From Euryarchaeota archaeon UBA229 (lineage in GTDB: Archaea > Thermoplasmatota > Poseidoniia > Poseidoniales > Poseidoniaceae): DNA of 14,519 bases. The stretch spans positions 1 through 14,519 of the forward strand of contig DAUW01000105.1 of NCBI GenBank assembly GCA_002505355.1, read 5' to 3'. Below the pieces are notes generated by a model. It saw only the letters and a list, made by a program, of their open reading frames with translations. It had not been told where the DNA came from and did not search any database. Both the position numbers and the translations under genes were made by a program. This document shows, in pieces, positions 1 to 6,972 of this stretch. Each line of letters starts with the position of its first letter. Position 1 is the stretch's first letter.

Positions 1-1
1 T

Positions 2-112
2 GCTTTGTCGCTCATTGCTAGCCTAGTATTAACGACTGCTGCATTGGGCATATTAGCACTGCTAATGCGAGACAATGGAGCCCCCACAAGTATAGCGATG
101 ATTGACGAATAG
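2..112 (+). CDS. 3' end of a membrane protein (partial)
   Basis: An open frame enters from the left edge in frame 2 and ends at TAG 110-112, giving 36 C-terminal residues. The first 21 or so form a clean hydrophobic segment (ALSLIASLVLTTAALGILAL), followed by a short polar tail ending in IDE, so the gene most likely ends with a transmembrane helix and a short exposed tail. The family cannot be recognised from this fragment. It is cut by the window edge, not visibly broken. A TATA-like box for the next gene begins directly after its stop codon. That the frame is coding is inferred from its hydrophobic composition and from its position and strand. Confidence 0.5.
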   Translation, partial: ALSLIASLVLTTAALGILALLMRDNGAPTSIAMIDE

Positions 113-122
113 AGTTAATTAT
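113..122 (+). promoter_or_regulatory. TATA-like box for the membrane protein at 144
   Basis: The AT-rich run AGTTAATTAT is centred about 26 nt upstream of the ATG at 144, the archaeal TATA-to-start distance. No Shine-Dalgarno motif lies between it and the ATG, so a leaderless transcript starting at or near the ATG is the simplest reading. This rests on spacing and base composition only. Confidence 0.35.
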
Positions 123-143
123 CCTTGATGAGACAGAACTGCC

Positions 144-1175
144 ATGACTGACGGCCAAACCTACTATGATGGATTGATTGCTCAAGGTTATCCTGCCGAC
201 CAAGCACTCGGATACACTCAACAATACTACCCAGGATTCTCACCTGCTATTGCTGCACCGGCGCCAATGCCAATGCCGGCACCGATACCAGCCCAACCGG
301 TCGCACAAGCACAAGCAATCCCCCAGCCTCAGCCAATGGCTCAACCAATGGCACAAACCATTCCGTTGCAGCAACCAATGATGAATGCCGCACCAGTAGG
401 TATGGCACCAATGGGTATGGCACCAATGGCAATGGCGCCAGTAGGAGACAAGAAACCGATTATGGCTTGGGCTGCTGTTGGATGTTTAGTTGTGGCTCTA
501 TTACTAGCCATATCTGTTCAATTCACGAATTCATGGCTGGTTGATCCAGATGATGAGGCTACACTCTCATGGGGGCTGAATTCTGTTTCTATTGATTGCC
601 CAGAGCAAAACGGTGACCCAAATTGTGAAAACGCCTTCATAATGCTTCGAGACGGTTATGATGATGGGATAAAGAAGAACAGTGACGAGTCTATGGACAG
701 GTATGACTATAACTTTCCCGAAGAGAACTCACTGAGTGGTTCAACTAAGATATTTTGTGACAATACTGCCAGATTAATCCTGGAATCGTTTGTTGATGAG
801 GATAATGTGCCAACCTCGCAAGGAAGAGAAATTGCTGAGGATGCCAAGCAAGAATGCCTGGAGATGAACAGCGCCGGAAATACGGGTGGTCTAGTTATCT
901 GGGCAGGGGCTCTTGGCGCTCTTATTGGAACGCTAATGCTCGTGATGAATCAAATTGGTAAAACATTACCATCAAATGCTGAGCGCTATGGAAAACTGAC
1001 AAGTTGGGTTTCTGGTGGCTTGATTATCTTGGGTGCAATTATTTGGATGATAATGAAGCCAACTGATAGTGGACTAGACGATTACAACTCTGGTCTTTCT
1101 TTCTATTTGGCGGTAATTGCAGGTATCCTTGCAGTCAGTGCTGGTGTATTAGACATGCTTGACAAGCGCGAATGA
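144..1175 (+). CDS. Four-helix membrane protein with Pro/Met/Gln-rich N-terminal tail
   Basis: A 343-residue protein that I cannot assign to a characterised family. Residues 6-32 hold an aromatic motif (YYDGLIAQGYPADQALGYTQ, then QYYPGF), which I associate with membrane and surface proteins of marine Group II archaea. Residues 33-100 are low-complexity Pro/Ala/Met/Gln, ending in GMAPM-type repeats. Four hydrophobic segments follow, at about 106-127, 248-268, 285-304 and 317-338. The roughly 120-residue domain between the first two is acidic and has cysteines at 152, 161, 205 and 238, suggesting two disulfides in an extracytoplasmic domain. There is no signal peptide, so the long N-terminal tail is probably cytoplasmic. 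ATG 144 is the first start after a TATA-like box and there is no Shine-Dalgarno. Function unknown; a sensor, scaffold or envelope role would be a guess. Confidence 0.8.
   Translation: MTDGQTYYDGLIAQGYPADQALGYTQQYYPGFSPAIAAPAPMPMPAPIPAQPVAQAQAIPQPQPMAQPMAQTIPLQQPMMNAAPVGMAPMGMAPMAMAPVGDKKPIMAWAAVGCLVVALLLAISVQFTNSWLVDPDDEATLSWGLNSVSIDCPEQNGDPNCENAFIMLRDGYDDGIKKNSDESMDRYDYNFPEENSLSGSTKIFCDNTARLILESFVDEDNVPTSQGREIAEDAKQECLEMNSAGNTGGLVIWAGALGALIGTLMLVMNQIGKTLPSNAERYGKLTSWVSGGLIILGAIIWMIMKPTDSGLDDYNSGLSFYLAVIAGILAVSAGVLDMLDKRE
399..443 (+). repeat. 15-bp tandem repeat coding for GMAPM units
   Basis: Two exact copies of GGTATGGCACCAATG (399-413 and 414-428) are followed by a diverged third (429-443). 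They encode GMAPM, GMAPM and AMAPV. The unit is a multiple of three, so copy-number change would lengthen or shorten the disordered tail without breaking the frame. Confidence 0.8.
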
Positions 1176-1252
1176 TGGTATATCAGCCGTCATCTTCTTG
1201 AATGGATGCTCTGAGCGCTGCCTGCTTCCACCGGGGTTGGCCCCATGGCAGT

Positions 1253-1258
1253 GGTGAT
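1253..1258 (+). promoter_or_regulatory. Shine-Dalgarno deciding the pus10 start
   Basis: GGTGAT, a full match to the 5' part of the archaeal anti-Shine-Dalgarno complement, ends 4 nt before the ATG at 1263. The earlier in-frame ATG at 1245 has no such motif. The same motif and spacing recur before rpoF, DUF655 and xseB, which favours 1263. Confidence 0.6.
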
Positions 1259-1262
1259 TTTA

Positions 1263-2972
1263 ATGCCTGAAGATGATGATGAGGATTGGATGAAATACGC
1301 TAGCGCTGGCTTTGGGCAAACCAATTACTCACTCTGGGATGAAGAGATCGACGATGAATTAACCAAAGAAGAGCCTGAGCAGCTCGAGCTCGATTTTCCG
1401 GAACAACTCGGGACCCACATGGAGGAGATTCCGCGTGCTCCCAACCCTGCTGGTCTCAAACACTTAGTCAGAGTAGGTTGCTGTGATTTTTGCCTTGGTC
1501 GACTAGGTGGTAAGAAACGTTATGAGCAAACTATTGAAGAATCAGGTAAAGAAATACGCCAGTCTGTCGTCGAGGGAAACAGTCACTTAGCTAATATCAG
1601 AAAGGAAATACCACTCTGCATATTTTGTGAAAATTTATTTGAAGAAACCGATTTGCTTGCGGATATAATCTATGAGAGTATCGCTCCTTATGAAATAAAA
1701 CGATTACAGCTTGGCGCAAGGTTCCCAAAGGATCAGATTGAGGAGGAAGATGTCGAACGAAAGCGTTACGGAGCGAATGGTTCGGACGGACTGAAAACCG
1801 GACTGGTTGCAGAGATAGCCCGTAAGCTAAACGATAGATTGGATGGCGTGAAACTGGTTAATGAGAAGCCACACGTATTAGCCTTGATCGATGTGTTGAC
1901 CCTAACTGTAGAGTTAGATATCAGGGCTCATTACATTTACGGGAGATATCGGAAATTGGCGCGTGGTATCCCTCAAACACGATGGCCATGTCGCGCCTGT
2001 AAAGGTAGAGGATGTGAAAAGTGTAACTACACCGGCCTGCAGTATGAATCCAGCGTTCAGGACTTAATTGGAAATCCAATTCAAGAATTACTCGGCGCCA
2101 CAGAGCACTCATTCCACGGTATGGGAAGAGAAGATATTGATGTACGTTGTATGGGTCGAGGCAGACCGTTTGTTATCGAGCTAAAGGAGCCAAAGGTTCG
2201 GTCATGCAATTACCAGCAACTAGAAGATTTGGTCAATGAACAAGCTGCGGGGGCGATAGAAGTTACTGATTTGAGAAGTTCAACACGTAGCGAAGTAGTT
2301 AGAATTAAGGATACTCCAGCAGATAAATCTTACACAATTAGATTCAGATTACATCCCATGAATGAAGCGGAATATGAGGTACTAACAGCCCCTCTAGACT
2401 TAACAAAAGAAGACAAAAAGGGACGGAAACGTAAACCAAGGCGTGGTGATAAGCGCAAAGACAATACTAAACCATTGCCCACTGAAATTGTTACCGAGGA
2501 TGATGGGTATGCTGAAGAGACACTACTCAAGATGAAAAAGGCTGAGTTAGAAACGATTTGTGTTGCAAATAATCTGACTAAAAGCGGTAAAAAATCTGAA
2601 CTGATTGCCCGAATATTAGCTATGCCAAAACCAGGTAGCGCTTGCTTTGACTTGCCCGATTCTGCGACTGTAAGGAAGACTATCATGGCACTACAGGGAA
2701 CAAAACTGGCGCAACGAACCCCCGACCGAGTTGCTCACCGGCGTGCGGACTTAATCAGACGTAGAGATGTGGTAACCGTTGGTGAACCACTGATCGAAAA
2801 TCTTGATGATGGTTCGACTGAGGTTGAAGTAACTCTAAGATGTGAATCTGGGACGTATGTAAAAGAAACAATTCACGGAGATAACGGTAGAACCCAGCCC
2901 AGTGTTGCCTCGCTTCTCAAAGCGAAATGTGAAGTCTTGTGGCTTGATGTTGGAGACATCCATGCCGATTGA
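1263..2972 (+). CDS. pus10: tRNA pseudouridine synthase Pus10 with an inserted SAP-like motif
   Basis: Pus10 makes pseudouridine at positions 54 and 55 of archaeal tRNAs. From the start at 1263 the protein has 569 residues, longer than usual for archaeal Pus10. Visible in order: an acidic N-terminus; paired CxxC motifs (C74/C77 and C119/C122), the usual zinc site of the N-terminal domain; a CRACKGRGCEKC knuckle at 243-254; the catalytic HGMGREDID region near 285-293, followed by GRGRPFVIEL; and the QRTPDRVAHRRADLIRRR block at 484-501. Between the EYEVLT strand (about 370-375) and QRTP lies an extra segment: a very basic linker (about 382-403), then a 34-residue motif at 421-454 (core LKMKKAELETICVANNLTKS) that fits the SAP nucleic-acid-binding pattern. 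It heads the informational block; rpl21e follows after 114 bp. The family call is certain, the SAP call is by pattern. Confidence 0.95.
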   Translation: MPEDDDEDWMKYASAGFGQTNYSLWDEEIDDELTKEEPEQLELDFPEQLGTHMEEIPRAPNPAGLKHLVRVGCCDFCLGRLGGKKRYEQTIEESGKEIRQSVVEGNSHLANIRKEIPLCIFCENLFEETDLLADIIYESIAPYEIKRLQLGARFPKDQIEEEDVERKRYGANGSDGLKTGLVAEIARKLNDRLDGVKLVNEKPHVLALIDVLTLTVELDIRAHYIYGRYRKLARGIPQTRWPCRACKGRGCEKCNYTGLQYESSVQDLIGNPIQELLGATEHSFHGMGREDIDVRCMGRGRPFVIELKEPKVRSCNYQQLEDLVNEQAAGAIEVTDLRSSTRSEVVRIKDTPADKSYTIRFRLHPMNEAEYEVLTAPLDLTKEDKKGRKRKPRRGDKRKDNTKPLPTEIVTEDDGYAEETLLKMKKAELETICVANNLTKSGKKSELIARILAMPKPGSACFDLPDSATVRKTIMALQGTKLAQRTPDRVAHRRADLIRRRDVVTVGEPLIENLDDGSTEVEVTLRCESGTYVKETIHGDNGRTQPSVASLLKAKCEVLWLDVGDIHAD

Positions 2973-3008
2973 TTTGCATCAGTAGCCGAACCATTCTTCG
3001 TCGCGGTG

Positions 3009-3017
3009 CTTATATGC
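3009..3017 (+). promoter_or_regulatory. TATA-like box upstream of rpl21e
   Basis: CTTATATGC lies in the 114-bp gap between pus10 and rpl21e. Archaeal spacing would place a transcript start near 3039, leaving a leader of about 48 nt that carries the strong Shine-Dalgarno at 3073-3081. This could drive rpl21e-rpoF-DUF655-rsmA as one unit. Inferred from sequence only. Confidence 0.35.
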
Positions 3018-3072
3018 GATTGGTAGGTCGCCAACTTGCTCCGAAGAAGGCTAAATGCTGAACCGGAGAAGC

Positions 3073-3081
3073 AGGAGGCGA
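3073..3081 (+). promoter_or_regulatory. Strong Shine-Dalgarno for rpl21e
   Basis: AGGAGGCGA, one base off the full archaeal consensus AGGAGGTGA, stands five bases before ATG 3087. It decides that start over the ATG at 3036, which would add 17 residues foreign to the family. Confidence 0.7.
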
Positions 3082-3086
3082 AAATA

Positions 3087-3377
3087 ATGAAGCGTTCCAA
3101 AGGCCAGAGAGTTAGAACTCGAAGCATTCTAAGAAGAAGAAAAAGCGAACGCAGTCGCTTGAATATTAGCCGCGTCATGCATGATTATGAGGCTGGCGAC
3201 AGAGTTGCAATCGTCCTCGATGGCGGCCAACAAATGGGCATGCCACACCGCCGATTCAACGGCAGAACCGGATTCATCGAAAAGCGCCAAGGTGTCGCTT
3301 GGGTCGTCTCAGTGAAAGATGGAAATATGCAGAAAACTGTAATCGCAAGACCAGAGCACTTGCGCCCACTGGAGTGA
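3087..3377 (+). CDS. rpl21e: 50S ribosomal protein L21e
   Basis: A 96-residue basic protein, the normal length for archaeal/eukaryotic L21e, a component of the large ribosomal subunit. The N-terminus MKRSKGQRVRTRSILRRRK is the family's characteristic opening, followed by the SH3-like barrel part (DYEAGDRVAIVLDGG; PHRRFNGRTGFIEKRQG) and the closing VIARPEHLRPLE. The start at 3087 is set by the family N-terminus and by a near-perfect Shine-Dalgarno. Its stop overlaps the Shine-Dalgarno of rpoF, so the two are very likely translated from one message. The order L21e, RpoF, DUF655, RsmA is a known archaeal gene string, which supports the call. No odd features. Confidence 0.97.
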   Translation: MKRSKGQRVRTRSILRRRKSERSRLNISRVMHDYEAGDRVAIVLDGGQQMGMPHRRFNGRTGFIEKRQGVAWVVSVKDGNMQKTVIARPEHLRPLE

Positions 3378-3378
3378 T
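3371..3378 (+). promoter_or_regulatory. Shine-Dalgarno setting the TTG start of rpoF
   Basis: GGAGTGAT overlaps the rpl21e stop codon and ends 4 nt before TTG 3383. It is the best ribosome-binding motif in the region. Starting at TTG gives a product of normal Rpb4 length, whereas the upstream ATG at 3299 would overlap rpl21e by 79 nt. Confidence 0.6.
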
Positions 3379-3382
3379 TAAT

Positions 3383-3745
3383 TTGAGTGAAGAGAGTAAT
3401 TTCGTTGACTTCGCCACCGTCAGAGACATGTTAGAAGGCGCCCAAGACCGTCGCGGTGATCTGACCTATGAACAGGTAGCCGCACTACAACATGCACAGT
3501 GGGCTGCTAGTGACAACCGCAATGGTTACAAAACCACACCTGAGGTGTTTGAAGCGCTCAAAGCGGCGCTTTGCGAGACGGAGAAGCTAGCACAATACCC
3601 AGATCTAGCTGCAAAAATAGCTGAACTAATTCCAATGTACCCTGATGACGTCAAGGCGGTACTAGTCTCAAAGCGTATCGCTATCGATGATAACGATATC
3701 AACAATATTCTTGATATCGTCCGACAGCATGTTGGATTTGAGTGA
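3383..3745 (+). CDS. rpoF: DNA-directed RNA polymerase subunit Rpb4/F
   Basis: With the TTG start this is a 120-residue protein of the Rpb4 (subunit F) family, which pairs with Rpb7 (subunit E) to form the RNA polymerase stalk. Recognisable parts are the helical N-terminal half (LTYEQVAALQHAQWAASDN) and the HRDC-like C-terminal half (LAAKIAELIPMYPDDVKAVL, then DINNILDIVRQHV), where the IPMYPDDVKAVL stretch corresponds to the family's I-x-P-x2-x-[DE]-x2-[KR]-x-[VI] block. The first half is slightly longer than in many archaeal homologues. It follows rpl21e after 5 nt and precedes DUF655 after 18 nt that include a run of six T. The family call rests on pattern and on the conserved gene order. 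Confidence 0.93.
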   Translation: MSEESNFVDFATVRDMLEGAQDRRGDLTYEQVAALQHAQWAASDNRNGYKTTPEVFEALKAALCETEKLAQYPDLAAKIAELIPMYPDDVKAVLVSKRIAIDDNDINNILDIVRQHVGFE

Positions 3746-3753
3746 TTTTTTAA

Positions 3754-3759
3754 GGTGAT
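3754..3759 (+). promoter_or_regulatory. Shine-Dalgarno deciding the GTG start of the DUF655 gene
   Basis: GGTGAT ends 4 nt before GTG 3764, the same geometry as pus10 and xseB. The earlier in-frame GTG at 3755 lies inside this motif and so is unlikely to be the start. Confidence 0.65.
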
Positions 3760-3763
3760 AATC

Positions 3764-4546
3764 GTGAGCGGCTTTAGTCGTGACCGCAACATCAAGGTGC
3801 CTAAAAAATCAGAAAAAAAGCCTGCTATCGCCTCTACTAATTATCTGCCTTCAAGACCAGCAGAAGGCCGTGCAACGGTACCAAAAAATACTCCTAAGCC
3901 CACACCAGAGCGCCGAAAAAAACCGCCTCGTGATAGACGGCAAAAGGATCGTCGTAATGGCCAAGGACGTAATAATAATCAGCGGCAACAGCGACCTAAG
4001 CGTCCAACGCCCCTCGATGACGAAATTTGGGCTAGGGTAATCGAAAATGACGCCAAGACCAGCGTGATCGTCGCTCTTGGTGAAACCAAAATGATGCTTG
4101 GCCGATATTCAAGCAGTAATTCTGCTATTGCTGTCGGAGAGCGTATCTATGTTGGCGTTGACTCAAGCAAACGAACCGCCGTGGGTGAAATCTTAGGAAT
4201 GGCCAAGATGGACCGATTGTCAAACTCTGCGTCGAATGATTTACCGCTGGTTACGCAAATCTTTGTCGAGGAAAATCAGGGGCATTTCATTAAATCGTTC
4301 TTCAACATTGCTGGCCCGCTGTCTCTAAAACAACACGCCTTTGAGTTACTCCCAGGAATCGGCAAGAAGAAAGCCCTCCAGATGGTCGAAATACGTGGCT
4401 CTAGCGGCTTTACCTCATTTGACCAACTGAATGAAGCATGTTCAATAGATGCTGCAGAATTGCTCGCTAAGAGGTTTGTCGCAGAACTACAAGACAGAAA
4501 CCTTCAACCACGCCTCTCCGAACTATTGTTACCGGTGTCGGCATGA
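3764..4546 (+). CDS. DUF655 RNA/DNA-binding protein with helix-hairpin-helix
   Basis: A 260-residue member of DUF655, an archaeal family almost always found between rpoF and rsmA. Its biochemical role is not established; the fold (S1/OB-like part plus helix-hairpin-helix) and context suggest an RNA-associated function. Residues about 1-80 are disordered-looking and very basic, rich in K, R, P, N and Q (for example RRKKPPRDRRQKDRR). The conserved domain follows: VGERIYVGVDSSKRTAVGEI near 124-143, the FIKSFFNIAGPLSLKQHAFE block near 175-194, then the hairpin motif ELLPGIGKKKALQMVEIR near 194-211. The long basic N-terminus exceeds the usual family length and may bind RNA. Its TGA overlaps the rsmA ATG (ATGA), indicating translational coupling. 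Confidence 0.88.
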   Translation: MSGFSRDRNIKVPKKSEKKPAIASTNYLPSRPAEGRATVPKNTPKPTPERRKKPPRDRRQKDRRNGQGRNNNQRQQRPKRPTPLDDEIWARVIENDAKTSVIVALGETKMMLGRYSSSNSAIAVGERIYVGVDSSKRTAVGEILGMAKMDRLSNSASNDLPLVTQIFVEENQGHFIKSFFNIAGPLSLKQHAFELLPGIGKKKALQMVEIRGSSGFTSFDQLNEACSIDAAELLAKRFVAELQDRNLQPRLSELLLPVSA

Positions 4547-5418
4547 AGGGTGCTAGGCAACTCGTCGACACATTGCGCAGCAAACAGGATAATGACAAAT
4601 CTCTCGGTCAGCACTTTTTGATCAATGATGAGTTAATCGCTGATTCAATTGCTTACGCAGACGTATCTCCCGCTGACCACGTGCTTGAAATTGGTCCGGG
4701 GCCCGGAGTGCTTACTGAAGCATTGCTTGCTAAAGGTTGTCGAGTTACCGGTATCGAAATAGATGAAGGTGCTGTAGAACATCTAGAAGCCACGTTCCCG
4801 CTCGAAATCGAACAAGGAAAATTAGTACTACATTCTGGCGATGCGTTAACAATTCCCTGGCCACCTGATGTCAACAAAGTAGTTGCTAACATACCATATC
4901 AAATATCCTCACCGCTAGTCGATTTGTTGACCAGGTATCTTCGTACCCATTGGCAGGACAGTTTAGTAAAAGTGGTCTTACTTGTCCAAGAAGAGTTTGG
5001 TCAAAGGCTTGTAATGGAATATGAATCCGATGTTGGCTCACTTGGAATGACCGCATTACTAGATTGGCAGAGTGAAATATTAGCAAAGGTTGCACCCCAC
5101 AACTTTAGTCCCAATCCAAAAGTAAACTCATGTTTCATTGAAATGTCGCCGAGTCAAGAAGTATTCAGTGTTGACAAACGCTTGGTAAAACAAATTATTC
5201 ATCAAGCGTTCAACCAGCGTCGCAAGAAACTACGCTCAACCCTTAAATCCGCACCCAAACGATTGAATCGGGTGCCAGGTTGGTATATTGGGCGGTGGAA
5301 GAATGCCTACCACAGAATGGTTGATGAGGACATCATGGATGCAAGACCCGAAGAGTTAGATTTCGATGACTGGATAACTCTTGCCGAAACTATGGCAGAA
5401 CTCGATAGCAAAGCTTGA
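4543..5418 (+). CDS. rsmA: 16S rRNA adenine dimethyltransferase RsmA/KsgA
   Basis: A 291-residue SAM-dependent methyltransferase that dimethylates two adjacent adenines in the 3'-terminal hairpin of 16S rRNA, a late step in small-subunit assembly. The sequence shows the family N-terminus (KSLGQHFLINDELIADSIAY), SAM motif I VLEIGPGPGVLT at 47-58, the acidic ribose-binding residue in IEID near 71-74, GDAL at 99-102, and the catalytic NIPYQISSPL at 116-125. The C-terminal helical rRNA-binding part includes FNQRRKKLRSTLK. Length is normal. ATG 4543 overlaps the DUF655 stop and is preceded by GGTGTC at 3-nt spacing. It closes the informational block: a 114-bp gap with a T-run and a TATA-like box follows. 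Confidence 0.97.
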   Translation: MKGARQLVDTLRSKQDNDKSLGQHFLINDELIADSIAYADVSPADHVLEIGPGPGVLTEALLAKGCRVTGIEIDEGAVEHLEATFPLEIEQGKLVLHSGDALTIPWPPDVNKVVANIPYQISSPLVDLLTRYLRTHWQDSLVKVVLLVQEEFGQRLVMEYESDVGSLGMTALLDWQSEILAKVAPHNFSPNPKVNSCFIEMSPSQEVFSVDKRLVKQIIHQAFNQRRKKLRSTLKSAPKRLNRVPGWYIGRWKNAYHRMVDEDIMDARPEELDFDDWITLAETMAELDSKA

Positions 5419-5436
5419 GCAGGCTTACTATAGTGC

Positions 5437-5442
5437 TTTTTT
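5437..5442 (+). terminator. Possible T-run terminator after rsmA
   Basis: Six consecutive T residues lie 19 nt past the rsmA stop, preceded by GTGC and followed by CC. Archaeal termination is commonly specified by short T-runs without a hairpin. A TATA-like box for the next gene follows directly, so this is a sensible unit boundary. Similar T-runs occur by chance. Confidence 0.35.
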
Positions 5443-5455
5443 CCACCAAAATTGG

Positions 5456-5465
5456 CATAAATCAT
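5456..5465 (+). promoter_or_regulatory. TATA-like box before the zinc-ribbon gene at 5533
   Basis: CATAAATCAT would put a transcript start near 5486 and leave a leader of about 46 nt containing the Shine-Dalgarno GGAGGGGAT at 5521-5529. It is the only good TATA candidate in the 114-bp gap and probably serves 5533-7164. Confidence 0.35.
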
Positions 5466-5532
5466 AACCATTCATCAAGGAGAGGTTTTTCTTAGGAGTG
5501 GCGCTTGGCCTGCACTTGTCGGAGGGGATGCT

Positions 5533-6624
5533 ATGGCCAAGAAAGACACATATCTTGCACTATTGAGGCGTGGAATTGACGATACAACTGCTCAACAATT
5601 AGCAGATGCCGGTCTTAAAATCGGTGACTTGAAGAAAATCGATCGCAACATGTTAGTCGAAAATTACGGTCTCAAGGCTGATATCGCTGACGGTGTGATT
5701 TCGATTATCAACTCCGCTCATTCATCACACGGTAAGGAGAGATTTCTTGCCTCGGTTTTGGCACCCGAGAAAAAAGTTGATTCAAAAATTGAGGAGATGA
5801 AATTCAAGCGTAAGCAAAAGGATGTGCTGACCGAATTGGCCGAGCAAAAAGAGCGGCTTAAAATTGTCAAAGTAGAGGCTTTCCGCGCCAAGAAATTAAT
5901 CATGAATCGATTAGGCAAAACCGTTGAACTGATTGTCAAATTAGAGAACAATTTGTATGATGAGGGTAAGGATGATCAAAAGGTCAAAATTCGCGACCAG
6001 TTAGAGACTAGAGGCTTGGAGGCAGCGAGAGACCACGAAATGTTAGAATTAGAAGGCACTCCACAAGATATTGTTGACTTTAGACGAAAATTCGTCCCTG
6101 CACTTATCTTCCACGCCTGCCCAATCTGCGGAGACGAGATGGACCCCCGCCAAGCTAGAGACATGGACAAACCTGACGAATGGTCGTTCATATGCTGGGA
6201 ATGCGAACAAAATTTCACCCCGGACCTCGCTGATAACGTTGAGCAACGTCTTGTTAATGGAAATAGAATTCTAATTGATGAGGACAAGCGACCGCGTAAT
6301 CCAGTCCCACCCAAGCCTGCTGCAATGGACTTCTCGTCAGTCAATGACATGATCAAGAAAGATCTAGAACAGACTGGCGCAAGTGCTGACGAAATGAGCA
6401 GAGTTGTTGAAGAAAGCACGCTCGGTGGCGGACTGATGGACATTAATGATTGGATTGACCAAACCCTTGCTGCGAAAGATTACATTCAGGCGCAAGAAGA
6501 TCGTGAAGACTTCATTCTTAGAACAGGTGCTGGTGCGACCAAGTTCAACAAATGGATGAAGAAAGCCGGTTTGTATTTCAACAAACAAACTGGTCGCTGG
6601 ACCCGCCACAAAGATGTGCGATGA
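5533..6624 (+). CDS. Uncharacterised helix-hairpin-helix, coiled-coil, zinc-ribbon protein
   Basis: A 363-residue soluble protein that I do not recognise as a named family. Residues 6-60 resemble the Rad51-N/helix-hairpin-helix nucleic-acid-binding domain (LRRGIDDTTAQQLADAGLKI, then a second helix pair ending LKADIADGVISII). Residues about 80-185 are highly charged and helical, probably coiled coil. A zinc ribbon follows: CPIC at 196-199 and CWEC at 221-224. Residues 250-300 are acidic and probably flexible, and the basic aromatic C-terminus (FNKWMKKAGLYFNKQTGRWT) could be another nucleic-acid contact. Together this suggests DNA or RNA binding, but no catalytic motif is visible. A strong Shine-Dalgarno (GGAGGGGAT) precedes ATG 5533. 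It is 9 nt from the ferredoxin gene, so the two are probably co-transcribed. Function unknown. Confidence 0.85.
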   Translation: MAKKDTYLALLRRGIDDTTAQQLADAGLKIGDLKKIDRNMLVENYGLKADIADGVISIINSAHSSHGKERFLASVLAPEKKVDSKIEEMKFKRKQKDVLTELAEQKERLKIVKVEAFRAKKLIMNRLGKTVELIVKLENNLYDEGKDDQKVKIRDQLETRGLEAARDHEMLELEGTPQDIVDFRRKFVPALIFHACPICGDEMDPRQARDMDKPDEWSFICWECEQNFTPDLADNVEQRLVNGNRILIDEDKRPRNPVPPKPAAMDFSSVNDMIKKDLEQTGASADEMSRVVEESTLGGGLMDINDWIDQTLAAKDYIQAQEDREDFILRTGAGATKFNKWMKKAGLYFNKQTGRWTRHKDVR

Positions 6625-6633
6625 GGCGATTTC

Positions 6634-6963
6634 ATGACCAAGCGTGATTCTCACGATGAGAATTCAGTGAATCAATTAAAACTAGTCCGGTTTTTCATGG
6701 GTGCAAAACTCCTCGGACAAACTAGACTTGAGCCAGGAGATACCGTGGTTGAACATGCTGAGTCTGCAGAAGTTAGCATCCCAACTAATTGTACATCTGG
6801 AACTTGTGGGACGTGTATGATTACTCTGCTGTCAGGCGAAATCAATTTGCCGGAGATATTGCCACCGGGATTGGATGATTACATGGTAGAACAAAGTGCT
6901 AGATTAGGTTGTATTGGCATACCAACAACTGATTGTGATATAGATATCCGACCACCGCTTTGA
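6634..6963 (+). CDS. Plant-type 2Fe-2S ferredoxin
   Basis: A 109-residue small electron carrier. The plant-type ferredoxin cluster motif is complete: C53-x4-C58-x2-C61 within NCTSGTCGTCMI, and the fourth ligand C93 in LGCIG, 31 residues on. Around it lie the beta-grasp elements expected of the fold (LLGQTRLEPGDTVVEHAES before, LSGEINLPEILPP after). C101 is additional and not a family ligand. GAGGCGAT ends 3 nt before ATG 6634. It sits 9 nt after the zinc-ribbon gene and 9 nt before a small membrane protein gene, so all three are probably one message. The redox partner is not evident nearby; a dedicated role with the preceding protein is possible but unproven. Confidence 0.92.
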   Translation: MTKRDSHDENSVNQLKLVRFFMGAKLLGQTRLEPGDTVVEHAESAEVSIPTNCTSGTCGTCMITLLSGEINLPEILPPGLDDYMVEQSARLGCIGIPTTDCDIDIRPPL

Positions 6964-6972
6964 GGCGAAACC

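Noticed and set aside
1245..1262. Upstream ATG for pus10
   Set aside because: The GGTGAT ribosome-binding motif lies inside this short extension, 4 nt before the ATG at 1263.
2995..3048. 7-bp inverted repeat TTCTTCG/CGAAGAA flanking the rpl21e TATA-like box
   Set aside because: The 40-nt separation is long and the left arm would lie outside the predicted transcript; such a pair is expected by chance over this span.
3299..3382. ATG-started longer version of rpoF
   Set aside because: Would overlap rpl21e by 79 nt and add 28 residues foreign to Rpb4; TTG 3383 has a good Shine-Dalgarno.
3746..3751. Run of six T between rpoF and DUF655 as a terminator
   Set aside because: Sits directly before the DUF655 Shine-Dalgarno with no room for a promoter, and the genes belong to a conserved string; read-through is more likely, though partial attenuation cannot be excluded.
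5976..6443. 155-residue minus-strand frame opposite the zinc-ribbon gene
   Set aside because: Ser-rich antisense translation with no domain, no ribosome-binding motif, and fully inside a better supported gene.
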